From NCBI GenBank assembly GCA_016716665.1, contig JADJVH010000019.1, forward strand, positions 1 through 64,000: a stretch of 64,000 nt of DNA. Reading direction: 5' to 3'. The translations under genes and the position numbers were made by a program. Shown piece after piece: positions 1 through 9,564 of this stretch. Source of the DNA: Candidatus Opimibacter iunctus (GTDB lineage: Bacteria; Bacteroidota; Bacteroidia; Chitinophagales; Saprospiraceae). How positions within the stretch are numbered: position 1 is the first letter of the stretch; each line of letters starts with the position of its first letter. Under the pieces are notes generated by a model, which saw only the letters and a program-made list of their open reading frames with translations, did no database searches and was not told the DNA's origin.

Positions 1-3000
1 GGAATAGCGTACCTGTAGTTGGATTAGGATAAATGGACAGGTCTTCGTGGATCTCATCTGCATTGACGATAGCAAGGTCGTCCGTCACATGCCACATGGC
101 GGTGTTGGTTACAATAGGTGGATTGAAATCAAAATAGATACTCGCCTTGTTGTCTATACTAACGGGCCCCGAAAGGCTGCTATCTGGCTGCACAGTAAAC
201 GTAACAAATCCCTGGCTACCTAAAGTATCGACTGAGCGCGCCGGCAAATCAATATTGCGGAAGATAAAGGTGACGATACCACTATCTGTTGTCACGGTGG
301 TTTCTACCACATGGCTACTGGCTAACAATTCAAAGGTCGATGGATCCAGCTGCTGGTCAAGTGTATCAATGATCGTGATGTCAAATGCTTTGTAGCTGCC
401 TTCATTCTGGAAGCGGATCGTGTACTGCAATGGATCCTTGATTAGGGAATAGTCCTTGTAAAAGTCTCCTGTAGGTTCTACTTTTTTTTTTTTATCATTT
501 GGATCATAGGAGCACACCACTGTATCCATTGCGGTGCCGAAGAAAGGGCTATCACGAGGGTATCGGAAGTAATACCTTCGAATAAAAGTGCGATGCCTTC
601 TGCGGTAAAATCAGGTGAAGTAAAAGTTAAGGTGATGTCGAGGACCGCAAATGGAGGAATAGACAGGTCCTGAAAGACAACCTCTCCATTCGTGTGCTGG
701 CTGAAAGGAATGGAACTCCCTGTCAATGTAAGCAGATCATTATAGCGAAGGGTAAAATGACCTGTGGTGGTAAAGAGGCTGTTGTTCCTCAGGTAGATGT
801 GGACGCGAAACTCCCGGTTGCAAACCACTACTCCATTGACAATGGTCACTCTGACATCCGGTATATAAGGTTTCCAAAATCCGAAATCAGGCAGAGTGCT
901 GTGATAGTCTACTAAAGAAAGCTCCAGTTGTGGATTGTCGGTAGTAGACTCGGCAAAAGTTTCTAGTGCATGTTGAAAATGAGACGTATCAGAAGCGTCG
1001 CTGTAAAAAGTGTATTGCCCATAGGTATTGGTTACTGCCCATAGGTTACGATCGGTATCCAGAACTTTTTGCCCAGGAACCAGGAAATCTATCCCCTGGT
1101 CAAAGATGCTATCCTTTGCAAAATCAAAAAATACGGTACCTGATCCTTTGTAAGCATCCGTGACATCCGGGATGTCCAATACAGATGCACCGACTCTCTG
1201 GGTCACGATCAGGTCGCCATCTGGATCGAGGGCGACACTTCTAAGTGAATTGGTGGAGAGGCCTGAATTAAAGATATCAAAGTGTTGCAAAGTCTGCTTA
1301 TCCCAATAGTATAAACCATCACTCCCAGGTCGAAACCCAGTAATTCCCCTTTCGATCCTGAACCAAGCCATTTAAGGTATTTGCAGGCCAAACGGAACTA
1401 TAATCAGTCCAATGTGCTCCATCAAAGACCTTCACGCCAAGGTGACCGACCACCCAAACCAAATCATCATTGTCGACAATAGCATTATAGACAAGGTCGC
1501 CAACCTCGCCATCTCCATATTGCGTCACCTGTGTGCACCGTCATACTTGATTAATGAAGGACCCCAAGGAGCTATGTACAGATTCCCTTTGCTGTCGCTG
1601 TCCATAGAAAAAACAAAAGTCGTGTCCTTCAGTTGTTGTATATAATGGATTGCATCGTTTTCGATATATCCTATGCCACCTATTGCAGAACAGAAATATA
1701 CCTTTCCGTCTACAGTAGCTTCAATATCAGATATATTGGCCTGGCCGAGCAAAAAAGGAGTGACGGTTCCGTTCGATATCCTGATGATGCCTGGGACATT
1801 AGGGCCAGAACTATTGCTGTTATTGGCAAACCACACATCGCAAGTGATGGGATCCACGGTCATTTGCCAGACTAAAAAATATTGGTATTGCCCTACTTCA
1901 ATCGAAAAATGCTCCCATGTCCCATCCGTATACTTGACATCGACTCCATTGCGGCTACCAAACCATAGATTGCCATTACAGTCTGATTGTACATCGTCCT
2001 GGTAATTGTCCAGGAGCGGATAAATCTGTGACTTGACTGGGGTCCAACTTCCTTCAAAAAATCGATACAGTATGAATTCCGAATCAACATTAAATAAATC
2101 GGCATACAATCCTCCTTGACTATCCGCTCCTCTAAACAGAGGGCGATCAGAAATTGGATACGGTGCAAAATCAATGTCCTTTAGATAAGTGGCTTTGATT
2201 CCATCATACTTGAACAATCGTATATTATTTGGCTCATTGAGATATGGCTGCAGGTACACATTGCCAACCCCATCCTTAAATGCTTTATTGACCGAAAGGC
2301 CCGGAGTTGAGAGCACGGAAATGCTCCCATTCTTCAACTGGAGGATTCTATCATCAGCAGGGAGAATAAGTGCTCCATTCCGATCGATGATAATCTGCCT
2401 GAATACATCATCTGAAGTAAGGATTGAATTTCCGGAATGATATGACTGCACTACCTGTTGCAAGGAAGCATCATACCGATGGACAGTATCAGCCTTGGCA
2501 AAGTAGATGGTATGTTCATCTATCAACGCCCATGCGCTTATTTTCAATGGAAGATTTCCATAAGATTCCACTACGCCATTCCTGATCCTCACGAGCTTAT
2601 TCAAAAGTGGTTCATTATCATGATCTGCAAAAAACCAAACGTCACCATTGGGCAGAATCTGTAGATTATTTTTGCTGTAGTACTGTGAAGAAACTATCTC
2701 ATCAGTGTAATTCGTCCATTCTTCATTCTTCAATCGAAACAACCCCGCATTCTCGCTCACAAACCACAGGGCATTGTCGGGCGCTTTTTCAATCTCAAGG
2801 ATGCCTCCACCTTTGATAGGGCTGTTGCATGCCAGGTATGTCTGAAATTCCCCTGTCAGCAGGTTGGTCCTGGTCAGTCCGCCTTGTGATCCGACCCAGA
2901 CATTATTGCCTGTCACGAGGACATCGCTGATCAACCGGTCGTTGGTATAATTGGTCCAGGGGATTGGGCAGGTGCTGAGAGGCTGAAGAGGCTCATCAGG

Positions 3001-3029
3001 AGAAGAATGGTGGTTTTTGGTTTCATCAT
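1..3029 (-). pseudogene. Secreted propeller protein with T9SS tail, frame broken in four places, cut by window edge
   Basis: Seen: a start at 3029 (ATG ATG AAA) gives a signal peptide MMKPKTTILLLMSLFSLSA. The frame then breaks near 2955-2965. Long propeller-type repeats follow (for example VWVGSQGGLTR, ALWFVSENAGLFRL, LWFGSRNGVDVKY), with further breaks near 1527, near 1325 (a GGG run) and at a 12-T run at 482-493. Beyond that run the translation continues to base 1 with a DUF11-like module (YTIRFQNEGSYKAFDI, YFDFNPPIVTN) and the beginning of a T9SS sorting domain (SIYPNPTTG). Known: the two-component-regulator propeller repeat occurs in sensors and also in exported proteins. Inferred: a cell-surface or secreted beta-propeller of more than 1000 residues with no kinase part. 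Each break moves the frame by one base, so assembly error is as likely as real decay. Confidence 0.75.
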
Positions 3030-3399
3030 AGGTTGGTTTATGATTGGCTGGAAAATAAATCTGTCACCTGAAGACCCAGGCACCCTTCAAAATCTGCTAC
3101 GCCACTGTACTTTCTCTCCAATATCCGACGTGCCTGAAACCTGATCCGGATGATAAACCAAATTTAAGCAATTTGGGGCGATGTATTTAGCAGGGAGGTG
3201 ACAAAAGAGGGGAATCCTATTTGTGTGAGACGGTGCCAATGCAATATTTGTGATTCTCTGATCCTATTCTTCGTTTCTTTTCTCCCATCGACCAGTATTC
3301 CCCGCTTTGAAAAGCAATATCTTTTAACATAAGATTGTTGAAGGTCAAAAGTGTATAGCGATTATACACCTAATAGACAACGATATATCCAATAATGGT
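3030..3399. other. Intergenic region without a recognisable gene
   Basis: About 370 bases with no convincing coding frame. On the minus strand TAAATTTG (3159-3166) matches the Bacteroidota -7 box, but no TTG lies 17-23 bases upstream, so it is not called as a promoter. Nothing else was recognised. Confidence 0.4.
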
Positions 3400-4359
3400 T
3401 TAAGGCAAGGTGTACTGCTTTAGCCAGTCCCAATTTCTGATTGCAGCCCCAGCTGGATAACCATGCTTCAGGTCCTTTATTAAAGCTACTGTATATACAT
3501 TCAAAGGCTCACCAGGGGTAGCCGAGGTATACGTTGCTGTGACAATGGAATTGACATCACCCGACAAAGTGTAGTTTGGGTCTAATCCAAAATAGAAAAT
3601 ATGGGTTTGGGAAAATTTATACAGGTGGCCTTCCAACAGTGTTGTGCTGGAATCTGCCAGCAAAAAAGGAAGTGATGTCATTGGTGCTGTCGGGCCTGTA
3701 CCTCCCGGTCCATAATCTTCATTACCTCTTTGAAACAAGACGGGCAATTTTCTTAGTGGGACTGGCTCGGCTCCATATGAAGAAGAAGCGCTCTCAACAA
3801 TAGCTGCAAACTGATCGCTCATTTCATAAGAGCACTTACTGGCCATCACGCCGCCGTTAGAAAAACCAACTAAATAAATTCGCTTAAGATCAATATTGAA
3901 TCTTGAATCAAGCGCTGTGATTATGGATTTGAGAAACTTTATATCATCTCTGACCGTTTCACCAGGACAAGGGGACCATCCTGCTGGTTGCGCATCCCAT
4001 TTCTCTGTATTTTGAAGATGTTGTCCGTCATTATTTATTATACAGTATTTCCAGGAGGAAGGAAAAACGGTTATAATATTTTCTGTTTCACCGACCTCTT
4101 TCCAGCCCGAATTGGTGTAAAAATCTTCTCCATTGCCGTTTGTGCCATGCAGCATAAAAACAACGGGAGCATTTGAAGAATCTGTATACCCTGCAGGAAC
4201 ATGTACAAAATATTCTCTTTGGTCACCATCCACGTTTATGGTAAAACGATTTTTCCCAATGCTATAATCTGGGGTTTGAGGGTCATCTGTACGCTCATTT
4301 GTACAAGAAAGAAAGCAAGCTATTGCAACTAAAAAAATCAAAATTCTTACGTTTTTCAT
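3400..4359 (-). CDS. Lipoprotein esterase of the PHB depolymerase / feruloyl esterase (LpqC) type
   Basis: 319 residues. The N-terminus is a lipoprotein signal with the lipid-anchored Cys at about residue 19 (CFLSC). An alpha/beta-hydrolase core follows: the oxyanion-hole HG at residues 71-72 (FMLHGTNGNG) and the nucleophile elbow GFSNGG with Ser near 167, preceded by DDIKFLKSI, which is typical of COG3509 esterases. Known family role: hydrolysis of esters such as polyhydroxybutyrate oligomers or feruloyl-polysaccharides outside the cytoplasm. The substrate cannot be told from sequence. The gene stands alone, with more than 170 bases to the sulfatase upstream on the same strand. A TATATTTG box lies 73 bases before the ATG. 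Confidence 0.8.
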   Translation of the reverse strand: MKNVRILIFLVAIACFLSCTNERTDDPQTPDYSIGKNRFTINVDGDQREYFVHVPAGYTDSSNAPVVFMLHGTNGNGEDFYTNSGWKEVGETENIITVFPSSWKYCIINNDGQHLQNTEKWDAQPAGWSPCPGETVRDDIKFLKSIITALDSRFNIDLKRIYLVGFSNGGVMASKCSYEMSDQFAAIVESASSSYGAEPVPLRKLPVLFQRGNEDYGPGGTGPTAPMTSLPFLLADSSTTLLEGHLYKFSQTHIFYFGLDPNYTLSGDVNSIVTATYTSATPGEPLNVYTVALIKDLKHGYPAGAAIRNWDWLKQYTLP

Positions 4360-4431
4360 GCGCTTTGTACTTACGTAAAGTTATGCTGGGTTCTTTGGTT
4401 AAATTCTAGTAAGGGCTGTACTAATGACTTT

Positions 4432-4439
4432 CAAATATA
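4432..4439 (-). promoter_or_regulatory. Candidate -7 promoter box (TATATTTG) for the esterase gene
   Basis: Reading the minus strand gives TATATTTG, a full match to TAnnTTTG, 73 bases before the esterase ATG at 4359. No clear TTG is found at the expected distance upstream, so support is weak. Confidence 0.3.
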
Positions 4440-4534
4440 CAAAGGCAATACATTTCCTAAAGCGCTTGGTTTTCATGCAAGACACGTCCAGCCATGGAAA
4501 TTCGGGGGGCTAGACACATGTCTTCACTCCCTCC

Positions 4535-6125
4535 TTAGTTCTCAAACCAATACACATGCTTTTCCTCGTCTTCATACCTATAGTCGATTAGGGCAGGCCA
4601 ATGGGGTGGAACCAACTTCTGTTCCCACTGTGAATAGGCACGAAGCAATACTTCCTGCTCTGCATGCGCCTCACGGCCATAGATATTGAACTTTTCGTAA
4701 GGATCGTATTGGATATGATACATCACCGTATCTCCGGTATTGGTATTCCAGGAAAGCTTATAGGCTGAGGATCGGATGCTATGGTTATATCCCTTTCTAA
4801 AATACAGATAATCATGAACCGGCTGGTCATCCTTGACTTCAGGAAGCAGATTGACGCCATCCAGCTCAACGGGAGGTTCGTCAGTAGCGGTTGCTTTCAG
4901 GATGGTCTGGTAGATATCCAAAGAACTCACCATAGGTTTAAATCGTACACCTTGCGGCACTTTGGCGGGCCATGTCATCACCATGGGCACCTTGAGGCCT
5001 CCTTCAAAATCGGTGATCTTACCTCCTTTGTAATCTCCATTGTCCGTGGCATGGGTGTACTCGGCACCGCCATTGTCGCTAATGAAAAATATGAGGGTAT
5101 TATCGAAACGGTTCGTTTGCTTTAAGAAGTCAATCAATTTGCCGATTTCATCGTCAAGGGTTGAGATCATGGCTGCATAGGTTCGCTTGACCGGATCCTT
5201 GATGTCTGCGTATATCGCGTAGGCCTCGGCCGTCGCTTGGAAAGGAGTATGTGGTGCGTTGTATGTTAGCAAAGCAAAATAGGGCTGTTCTGATTTCTCT
5301 ATGAAGCTGATTGCCTCATCGGTAATGGCCGAGGTTAAATACCTCTTCTCATCGATCACTATGCCATTGCGCTGAATGGCACTGGTCCCTGAACGTCCAT
5401 CCTTCCAGATATATCTATCGGTCCAGTCCTTTTTTATTGTGGGTGCTGATGATATCGCTGTTCGCTTCGCTGCCATAGAGTGAGTTGGAGTTTAAGAACC
5501 CATAGAACTCATCAAATCCGAAGGCATTAGGGCCATTGGTATTCCGCATAGTAAGGTGCCATTTGCCAAAGAGACCTGTAGTATACCCATGCTTCCTGAG
5601 GACATCAGCAATAGTAATTTCTGAATCGGGCAATCCCATGGCCGCTATCATCTTCTGGCCTGGCACAGAATCCTGATTTTGGGGGTACCAGGGCTTGCTG
5701 TCCATAAAGTGATTGAACACGAAGTACTCCAGTTTATTCTTCAGGTAACGGTCGTGCAACTGGTGTTCAAACCCAAATCGCTGATTGTATCTCCCTGTAA
5801 GCATGGCCGCACGTGAGGGACTGCATACAGAGGCTGTGACGTAGGCATTCTCAAATCGTACACCGGCATTGGCAAGTCTGTTTAAGTTTGGCGTGTGGAC
5901 TGTTCCCTGCCCATACAGATCCGTATCTGCGACCCCTAGATCGTCCACTATGATCCAGATAATGTCAGGAGCGTCCGTTAGCCTTTCAGCCTTTTGCTCC
6001 AGGTATTTTGCCTTCTGCTCGATCAAAGCCTGGCTGTCCGTGTGCCTCACATCCTCCTCTGCCAATGGGCGTGTCAATCCACATGCTGCAAGGAATAGGA
6101 AGAGAATCATTACGGTTTTGGGCAT
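4535..6125 (-). pseudogene. Lipoprotein arylsulfatase (formylglycine type), one frame break
   Basis: Two overlapping frames make one sulfatase of about 530 residues. The first frame (6125 to about 5430) begins MPKTVMILFLFLAAC with a lipobox Cys at 15, has the metal-binding pair DD at 61-62 (IIVDDLG) and the sulfatase signature CSPSRAAMLTG with the Cys to be converted to formylglycine at 101. The second frame (about 5430 to 4535) carries the remaining core (FFISDNGGAEYTHATDNGDY, KVPMVMTWPAK). The break lies in a 6-A run (5430-5435 on this strand); removing one A restores HNKKDWTDRYIWKDG. Known: these enzymes need a formylglycine-generating enzyme, not present here. Inferred: desulfation of sulfated polysaccharides at the cell surface. 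Probably an assembly error rather than a dead gene. Confidence 0.85.
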
Positions 6126-6167
6126 GCAGACGATCTTAAAGTGGTTACCGGTTTAAAAGGAAGGTGG

Positions 6168-6175
6168 CAAAAGTA
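6168..6175 (-). promoter_or_regulatory. Candidate -7 box (TACTTTTG) for the sulfatase gene
   Basis: TACTTTTG on the minus strand, 43 bases before the sulfatase ATG, matches TAnnTTTG. The same octamer precedes the response regulator and gldA in this window. No clear -33 TTG is visible. Confidence 0.35.
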
Positions 6176-6237
6176 GGGGTTTTGGGGCGGTTATGAAATG
6201 AGATGAAATGGTTGAAGTATGAAGATCACCTCACCTG

Positions 6238-6259
6238 GCACCAAACTTGAGTTTGGTGC
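6238..6259. repeat. Perfect 10-bp-stem hairpin between GNAT and sulfatase genes
   Basis: GCACCAAACT, TG, AGTTTGGTGC. The stem is perfect and sits after the GNAT stop. There is no T-run on the minus strand, so it is not a classical terminator. It may be a relative of the palindromic repeats elsewhere in the window. Confidence 0.5.
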
Positions 6260-6294
6260 TTTCATTCCATGCTGGTCATATCAATTAGTCTCCA

Positions 6295-6759
6295 TCAAAG
6301 CTTTTTCCAAAAAACGACTTTGTCTTCTCCATCTTTCCAGAAGTCCCTTATCACAGCCTCTTGGTTGTATCCTATTTTTTGATAGAATTTCCTCGCGCTA
6401 ATCTGGGCAATATCACTTGAAGTTTCTACAATGAGGATCCTTCCGTCCTTGCGCTTAAGCAGTTGCTCAATATATTTCATGAGTTCACTTGCAATTCCTT
6501 TTCGCTGATAGTCTTGTGAAACGCCAATTGCCAATAAATTATAAGTCCCGTCAGTCAGCTTTTCTGGTACACAATAGCAAAATGCAGCAAGTTTGTTGTC
6601 ATGCATGTAGGTAAGCCAAATGTCCTGGGAGTCCGCATTATACAAGTAATCGGAAATCATATCATTCAGGTATTCAGATGGGAATAACTCACAGGAGTCC
6701 AATACTTTCTTTAATCCGTCTATATCAGCAGATGTTACGATCCTTATATTTTCATCCAT
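6295..6759 (-). CDS. GNAT-family N-acetyltransferase
   Basis: About 154 residues from the ATG at 6759 (MDENIRIVTSADIDGL); an in-frame start 16 codons earlier (6807) is also possible, but the GNAT fold begins at IRIVTSADI. The acetyl-CoA loop motif is YQRKGIASELMKYIEQ (the R/QxxGxG/A pattern), followed by a beta strand and the C-terminal SARKFYQKIGY that is standard for the family. Known role: transfer of an acetyl group from acetyl-CoA to an amine on a small molecule or protein. The substrate is unknown. It is a cytoplasmic, single-gene unit. Confidence 0.8.
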   Translation of the reverse strand: MDENIRIVTSADIDGLKKVLDSCELFPSEYLNDMISDYLYNADSQDIWLTYMHDNKLAAFCYCVPEKLTDGTYNLLAIGVSQDYQRKGIASELMKYIEQLLKRKDGRILIVETSSDIAQISARKFYQKIGYNQEAVIRDFWKDGEDKVVFWKKL

Positions 6760-6939
6760 TAGTTTTCTATTATAATCAGCAACTGACGTATACAATTTCA
6801 ATACCAATATTAAGGGCGCTTCTAATAACTATCAAAAGGGGAATAATAACTATCACCGTAAGTTGACAATCAATATGGAAAATTGATGATTATTGATGAG
6901 AAATCATTTGTAGACTGATCTCAATTTGTTGTAAAACCC

Positions 6940-9156
6940 TCAATTAGGGCAAGGAATCCTTTGAGTAGCTAGTACTTCGTTTATGACTTTAAGCAAATAA
7001 CAATTGCCATCATACCCTTTAAAGATTATTCCCTTTTCAGGATTATCTAAGAATAAAGACGAGTTAGCGAGATGCAACTCGGAAAGAGGCACTTCAGTAT
7101 TAATGCCTACACGTGGAAAATCTTCACATGCATCTCCAATGTTATTATTGTTCAGATCTGTTTGGAAGGGATTGACAACTGTAGGGCAATTATCTGAAGC
7201 ATCAGGTATCCCATCGCAATCTGTATCCAGCATATCACAAACATCCCCCACACCGTTACTATTGCAATCATTTTGATCCGGATTGGAATCATTTGGGCAA
7301 TTGTCACATATGTTGCCAATTCCATCCATGTCTGTATCAGATTGCTCCGGAGAAGAGCTATTCGGACAGTTGTCGCAACTATCCCCTATCCCATCATTGT
7401 CAGCATCTAGTTGATCTGGGTTGTAGGTATTCAGACAATTATCACATAGATCGCCAACGCCGTCAGCGTCAAGATCTGCCTGCTCTGCGTTCGACATACC
7501 AGGACAATTATCACATGCATCGCCAAATGAATCCGAATCGGAATCCACCTGGTTAGCATTTGAAGCATTTACACAATTGTCGCATAAGTCTCCTACCCCG
7601 TCATCGTCAAGATCAGATTGATCTGGGTTTGTTATCAGAAGACAATTATCACATGCATCACCTTTATTGTCCAAATCCGTATCAAGCTGGGAACTATTAT
7701 TTAAAAAAGGGCAATTATCACATGCGTCACCTTTATTATCAGTATCTGAATTCATTTGGTCAGGATTATACTGTGTAATGCAATTATCACAAGCATTGCC
7801 TACTCCATCACCATCTGTATCTAATTGATTAAAATTACTTTCGTAAATACAATTGTCGCAGGCATTTCCACGTCCATCATTATCAGAATCAATCTGCCCA
7901 GAATTTGAGACAGAAGGACAATTATCAACGATGTCAAACACACCATCGCCATCAGCATCTGGAAGCGCGGGACAATTTTGTTTAATTTCCAAAATCGTGT
8001 TACATCCAATCTCGTTACTGCTAATATAAGGTGGGTTATTAGTTTGCCAAACTCTGTTACACACAGAGATTACTGAACAATTATCCAGAAAATAATTATT
8101 CCGAATAACCAAGGAACCTATTATAATCGGGTGGTCAAATCCGGAAATAGCTGAAAGAAAATTATGGTATTCAATTCTTAACTCGTTAACATTCTGTAGG
8201 TTCTGAAAACCAGCAATACTTACCAAAGTGGTGTTTCCACTAATTCTCAATGTACCAGCGATCTTTAATAAACTGTTAAATCCTGAAATATTTGAAATAT
8301 TTGGCATATTAAATAATTCCAAATTTCCATAGATTGTATCTAATGTCATAAAATTTGGAAGAACAACGAAATTACCAGAGAATGCTATATCCCCACCAAT
8401 GTATTCAATATCATCTAAAACAGAGCCACTAAATGATATGACTTGAAATAAGGTCAGCCCATACATAATAGTGTCCAAATTCATCAAACCAGCGATACCA
8501 GATGGTGAATACAAATTACAAAAGCCTCCAATAGTTTGTAAATTTTGTAAACCCACTATAGAGCCATACGTTTTGTAAAAATGTCCGCCGGTTCTAATTA
8601 AACTGTTCATGCCAGTAATATCACCATCACAATAAAAATCGACTGCTCCACCTATATAAGTCAAACTGTTTAATCCTGAGATTAGGGCTATAGAAGTGTT
8701 TATTATAAAAAATTCATTCTCAATAGTTACCAGATTATTCAATCCATTAATTTCAAATAGCCCACTTACATTTTCAAACCTAAGGCCTCCGCCGATATGT
8801 GTCAAGTTATTCAAACCCTGAATATTGCTTAGGTTACTGACCTCTTGAAATTTAAGATTACCACCAATTTCTGTCAAGCCAGATAACCCATTTAAATTGA
8901 CCAAAGAACTGGTACTAATAATCTGAACACTTCCTCCTATAGTGGTAATCTGACTTAATCCGTTTAAATTTGAAATATTACTTCCTGTAATACCGACATT
9001 GCCATCTATGACCGTGCATCCAGGGTAATCAGTTGGAAAATTATCTACTTGTGCCTGGGTACTAAATACGATTGCAATTGGAATGCAATTTTGTGCGTAA
9101 GTGACTCCTAGATAGCATTGTAGGACTAGGATTAAGAAGAATCGCAACTTTTTCAT
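6940..9156 (-). CDS. Exported protein with receptor-L/LRR-like N-half and eleven thrombospondin type-3 repeats
   Basis: About 738 residues. Start chosen at the ATG at 9156 (MKKLRFFLILVLQ signal peptide); the upstream in-frame start is a TTG. Residues about 50-370 are leucine- and glycine-rich repeats of the L-domain type (GLNNLTHIGGGLRFENVSGL). Then come 11 units of 23 residues starting DNC and ending C, with DxDxDG calcium ligands (for example DSDNDGRGNAC, DLDADGVGDLC). The last 60 residues (GINTEVPLSELHLAN...) resemble ends of trimeric fibre-like proteins and are not a T9SS tail. Known: TSP3 repeats bind calcium and form stiff wires. Inferred: a calcium-stabilised surface or matrix protein. 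Two repeat units lack the usual DxDxDG spacing (DCNSNG, DLNNNN). Confidence 0.75.
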   Translation of the reverse strand: MKKLRFFLILVLQCYLGVTYAQNCIPIAIVFSTQAQVDNFPTDYPGCTVIDGNVGITGSNISNLNGLSQITTIGGSVQIISTSSLVNLNGLSGLTEIGGNLKFQEVSNLSNIQGLNNLTHIGGGLRFENVSGLFEINGLNNLVTIENEFFIINTSIALISGLNSLTYIGGAVDFYCDGDITGMNSLIRTGGHFYKTYGSIVGLQNLQTIGGFCNLYSPSGIAGLMNLDTIMYGLTLFQVISFSGSVLDDIEYIGGDIAFSGNFVVLPNFMTLDTIYGNLELFNMPNISNISGFNSLLKIAGTLRISGNTTLVSIAGFQNLQNVNELRIEYHNFLSAISGFDHPIIIGSLVIRNNYFLDNCSVISVCNRVWQTNNPPYISSNEIGCNTILEIKQNCPALPDADGDGVFDIVDNCPSVSNSGQIDSDNDGRGNACDNCIYESNFNQLDTDGDGVGNACDNCITQYNPDQMNSDTDNKGDACDNCPFLNNSSQLDTDLDNKGDACDNCLLITNPDQSDLDDDGVGDLCDNCVNASNANQVDSDSDSFGDACDNCPGMSNAEQADLDADGVGDLCDNCLNTYNPDQLDADNDGIGDSCDNCPNSSSPEQSDTDMDGIGNICDNCPNDSNPDQNDCNSNGVGDVCDMLDTDCDGIPDASDNCPTVVNPFQTDLNNNNIGDACEDFPRVGINTEVPLSELHLANSSLFLDNPEKGIIFKGYDGNCYLLKVINEVLATQRIPCPN
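7080..7960 (-). repeat. Coding tandem repeat, 69-bp unit, thrombospondin type-3
   Basis: Inside the preceding gene the DNA repeats every 69 bases because of the 23-residue DNC...C units. Eleven units are countable from the translation, the last one separated by a 14-residue insert (DMLDTDCDGIPDAS). Boundaries are approximate. Confidence 0.7.
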
Positions 9157-9226
9157 ACTAAAGAACTTCAAGAAATATCCAGGGGTATCCCCGGTATTGT
9201 AAAATTAAGGGTTTTGTGGGTAGTAT

Positions 9227-9296
9227 CAGTCGGCAGTCATCAATTGGCAATTTGCAGCTGGCAGTGAGCAGTCGGCAGTTTTCAGTGGCCAATATG
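9227..9296. repeat. Ten-unit 7-bp periodic array
   Basis: Ten consecutive heptamers in one phase: CAGTCGG, CAGTCAT, CAATTGG, CAATTTG, CAGCTGG, CAGTGAG, CAGTCGG, CAGTTTT, CAGTGGC, CAATATG. All start CA. It lies between divergent genes, unlike the other arrays, which mostly sit at gene ends. Confidence 0.8.
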
Positions 9297-9399
9297 CAAA
9301 AGAACTGACGACTGGATACAGGTGAGGATATCAGGTCAACGGCATCTCCACCAAGCCCTGAAAGGGCGCAGGATTAGGAAAGGGGTTTAGAATAATGAG

Positions 9400-9513
9400 G
9401 GCCGTGGCAGGAGTTTGCTCCTGCCACCATGGGGATACCGATTGGGAATCCACATAGGATTTCATAATGTGGCAGGAGCAAACTCCTGCCACGGCCGACG
9501 CCCTGACGGGCGT
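9400..9513. repeat. Paired-palindrome element (GGCAGGAG type)
   Basis: Left arm 9400-9427 and right arm 9469-9496 are 28-bp perfect inverted copies of each other, and each arm is itself a hairpin (GTGGCAGGAG, 4-base loop, CTCCTGCCAC). A third hairpin, ACGCCC TGAC GGGCGT, follows at 9498-9513. The 41-base centre contains ATACCGATTGGGAAT, close to the motif in the GGATGGAG-type elements further right. Confidence 0.85.
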
Positions 9514-9564
9514 GGTAGGTATTCCCCCAACCTCCTTATCTTGTTTCCCAAAGCACCATCCGCT

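Noticed and set aside
3159..3166. Promoter TAAATTTG for the left-end propeller gene
   Set aside because: No TTG at 17-23 bases upstream and a distance of 130 bases to the start; a chance match is likely in this AT-rich stretch.
5415..5476. Programmed frameshift at the A6 run of the sulfatase
   Set aside because: The shift needed does not correspond to a phased A-AAA-AAG slip, and many other genes here have similar one-base breaks without slippery sites.
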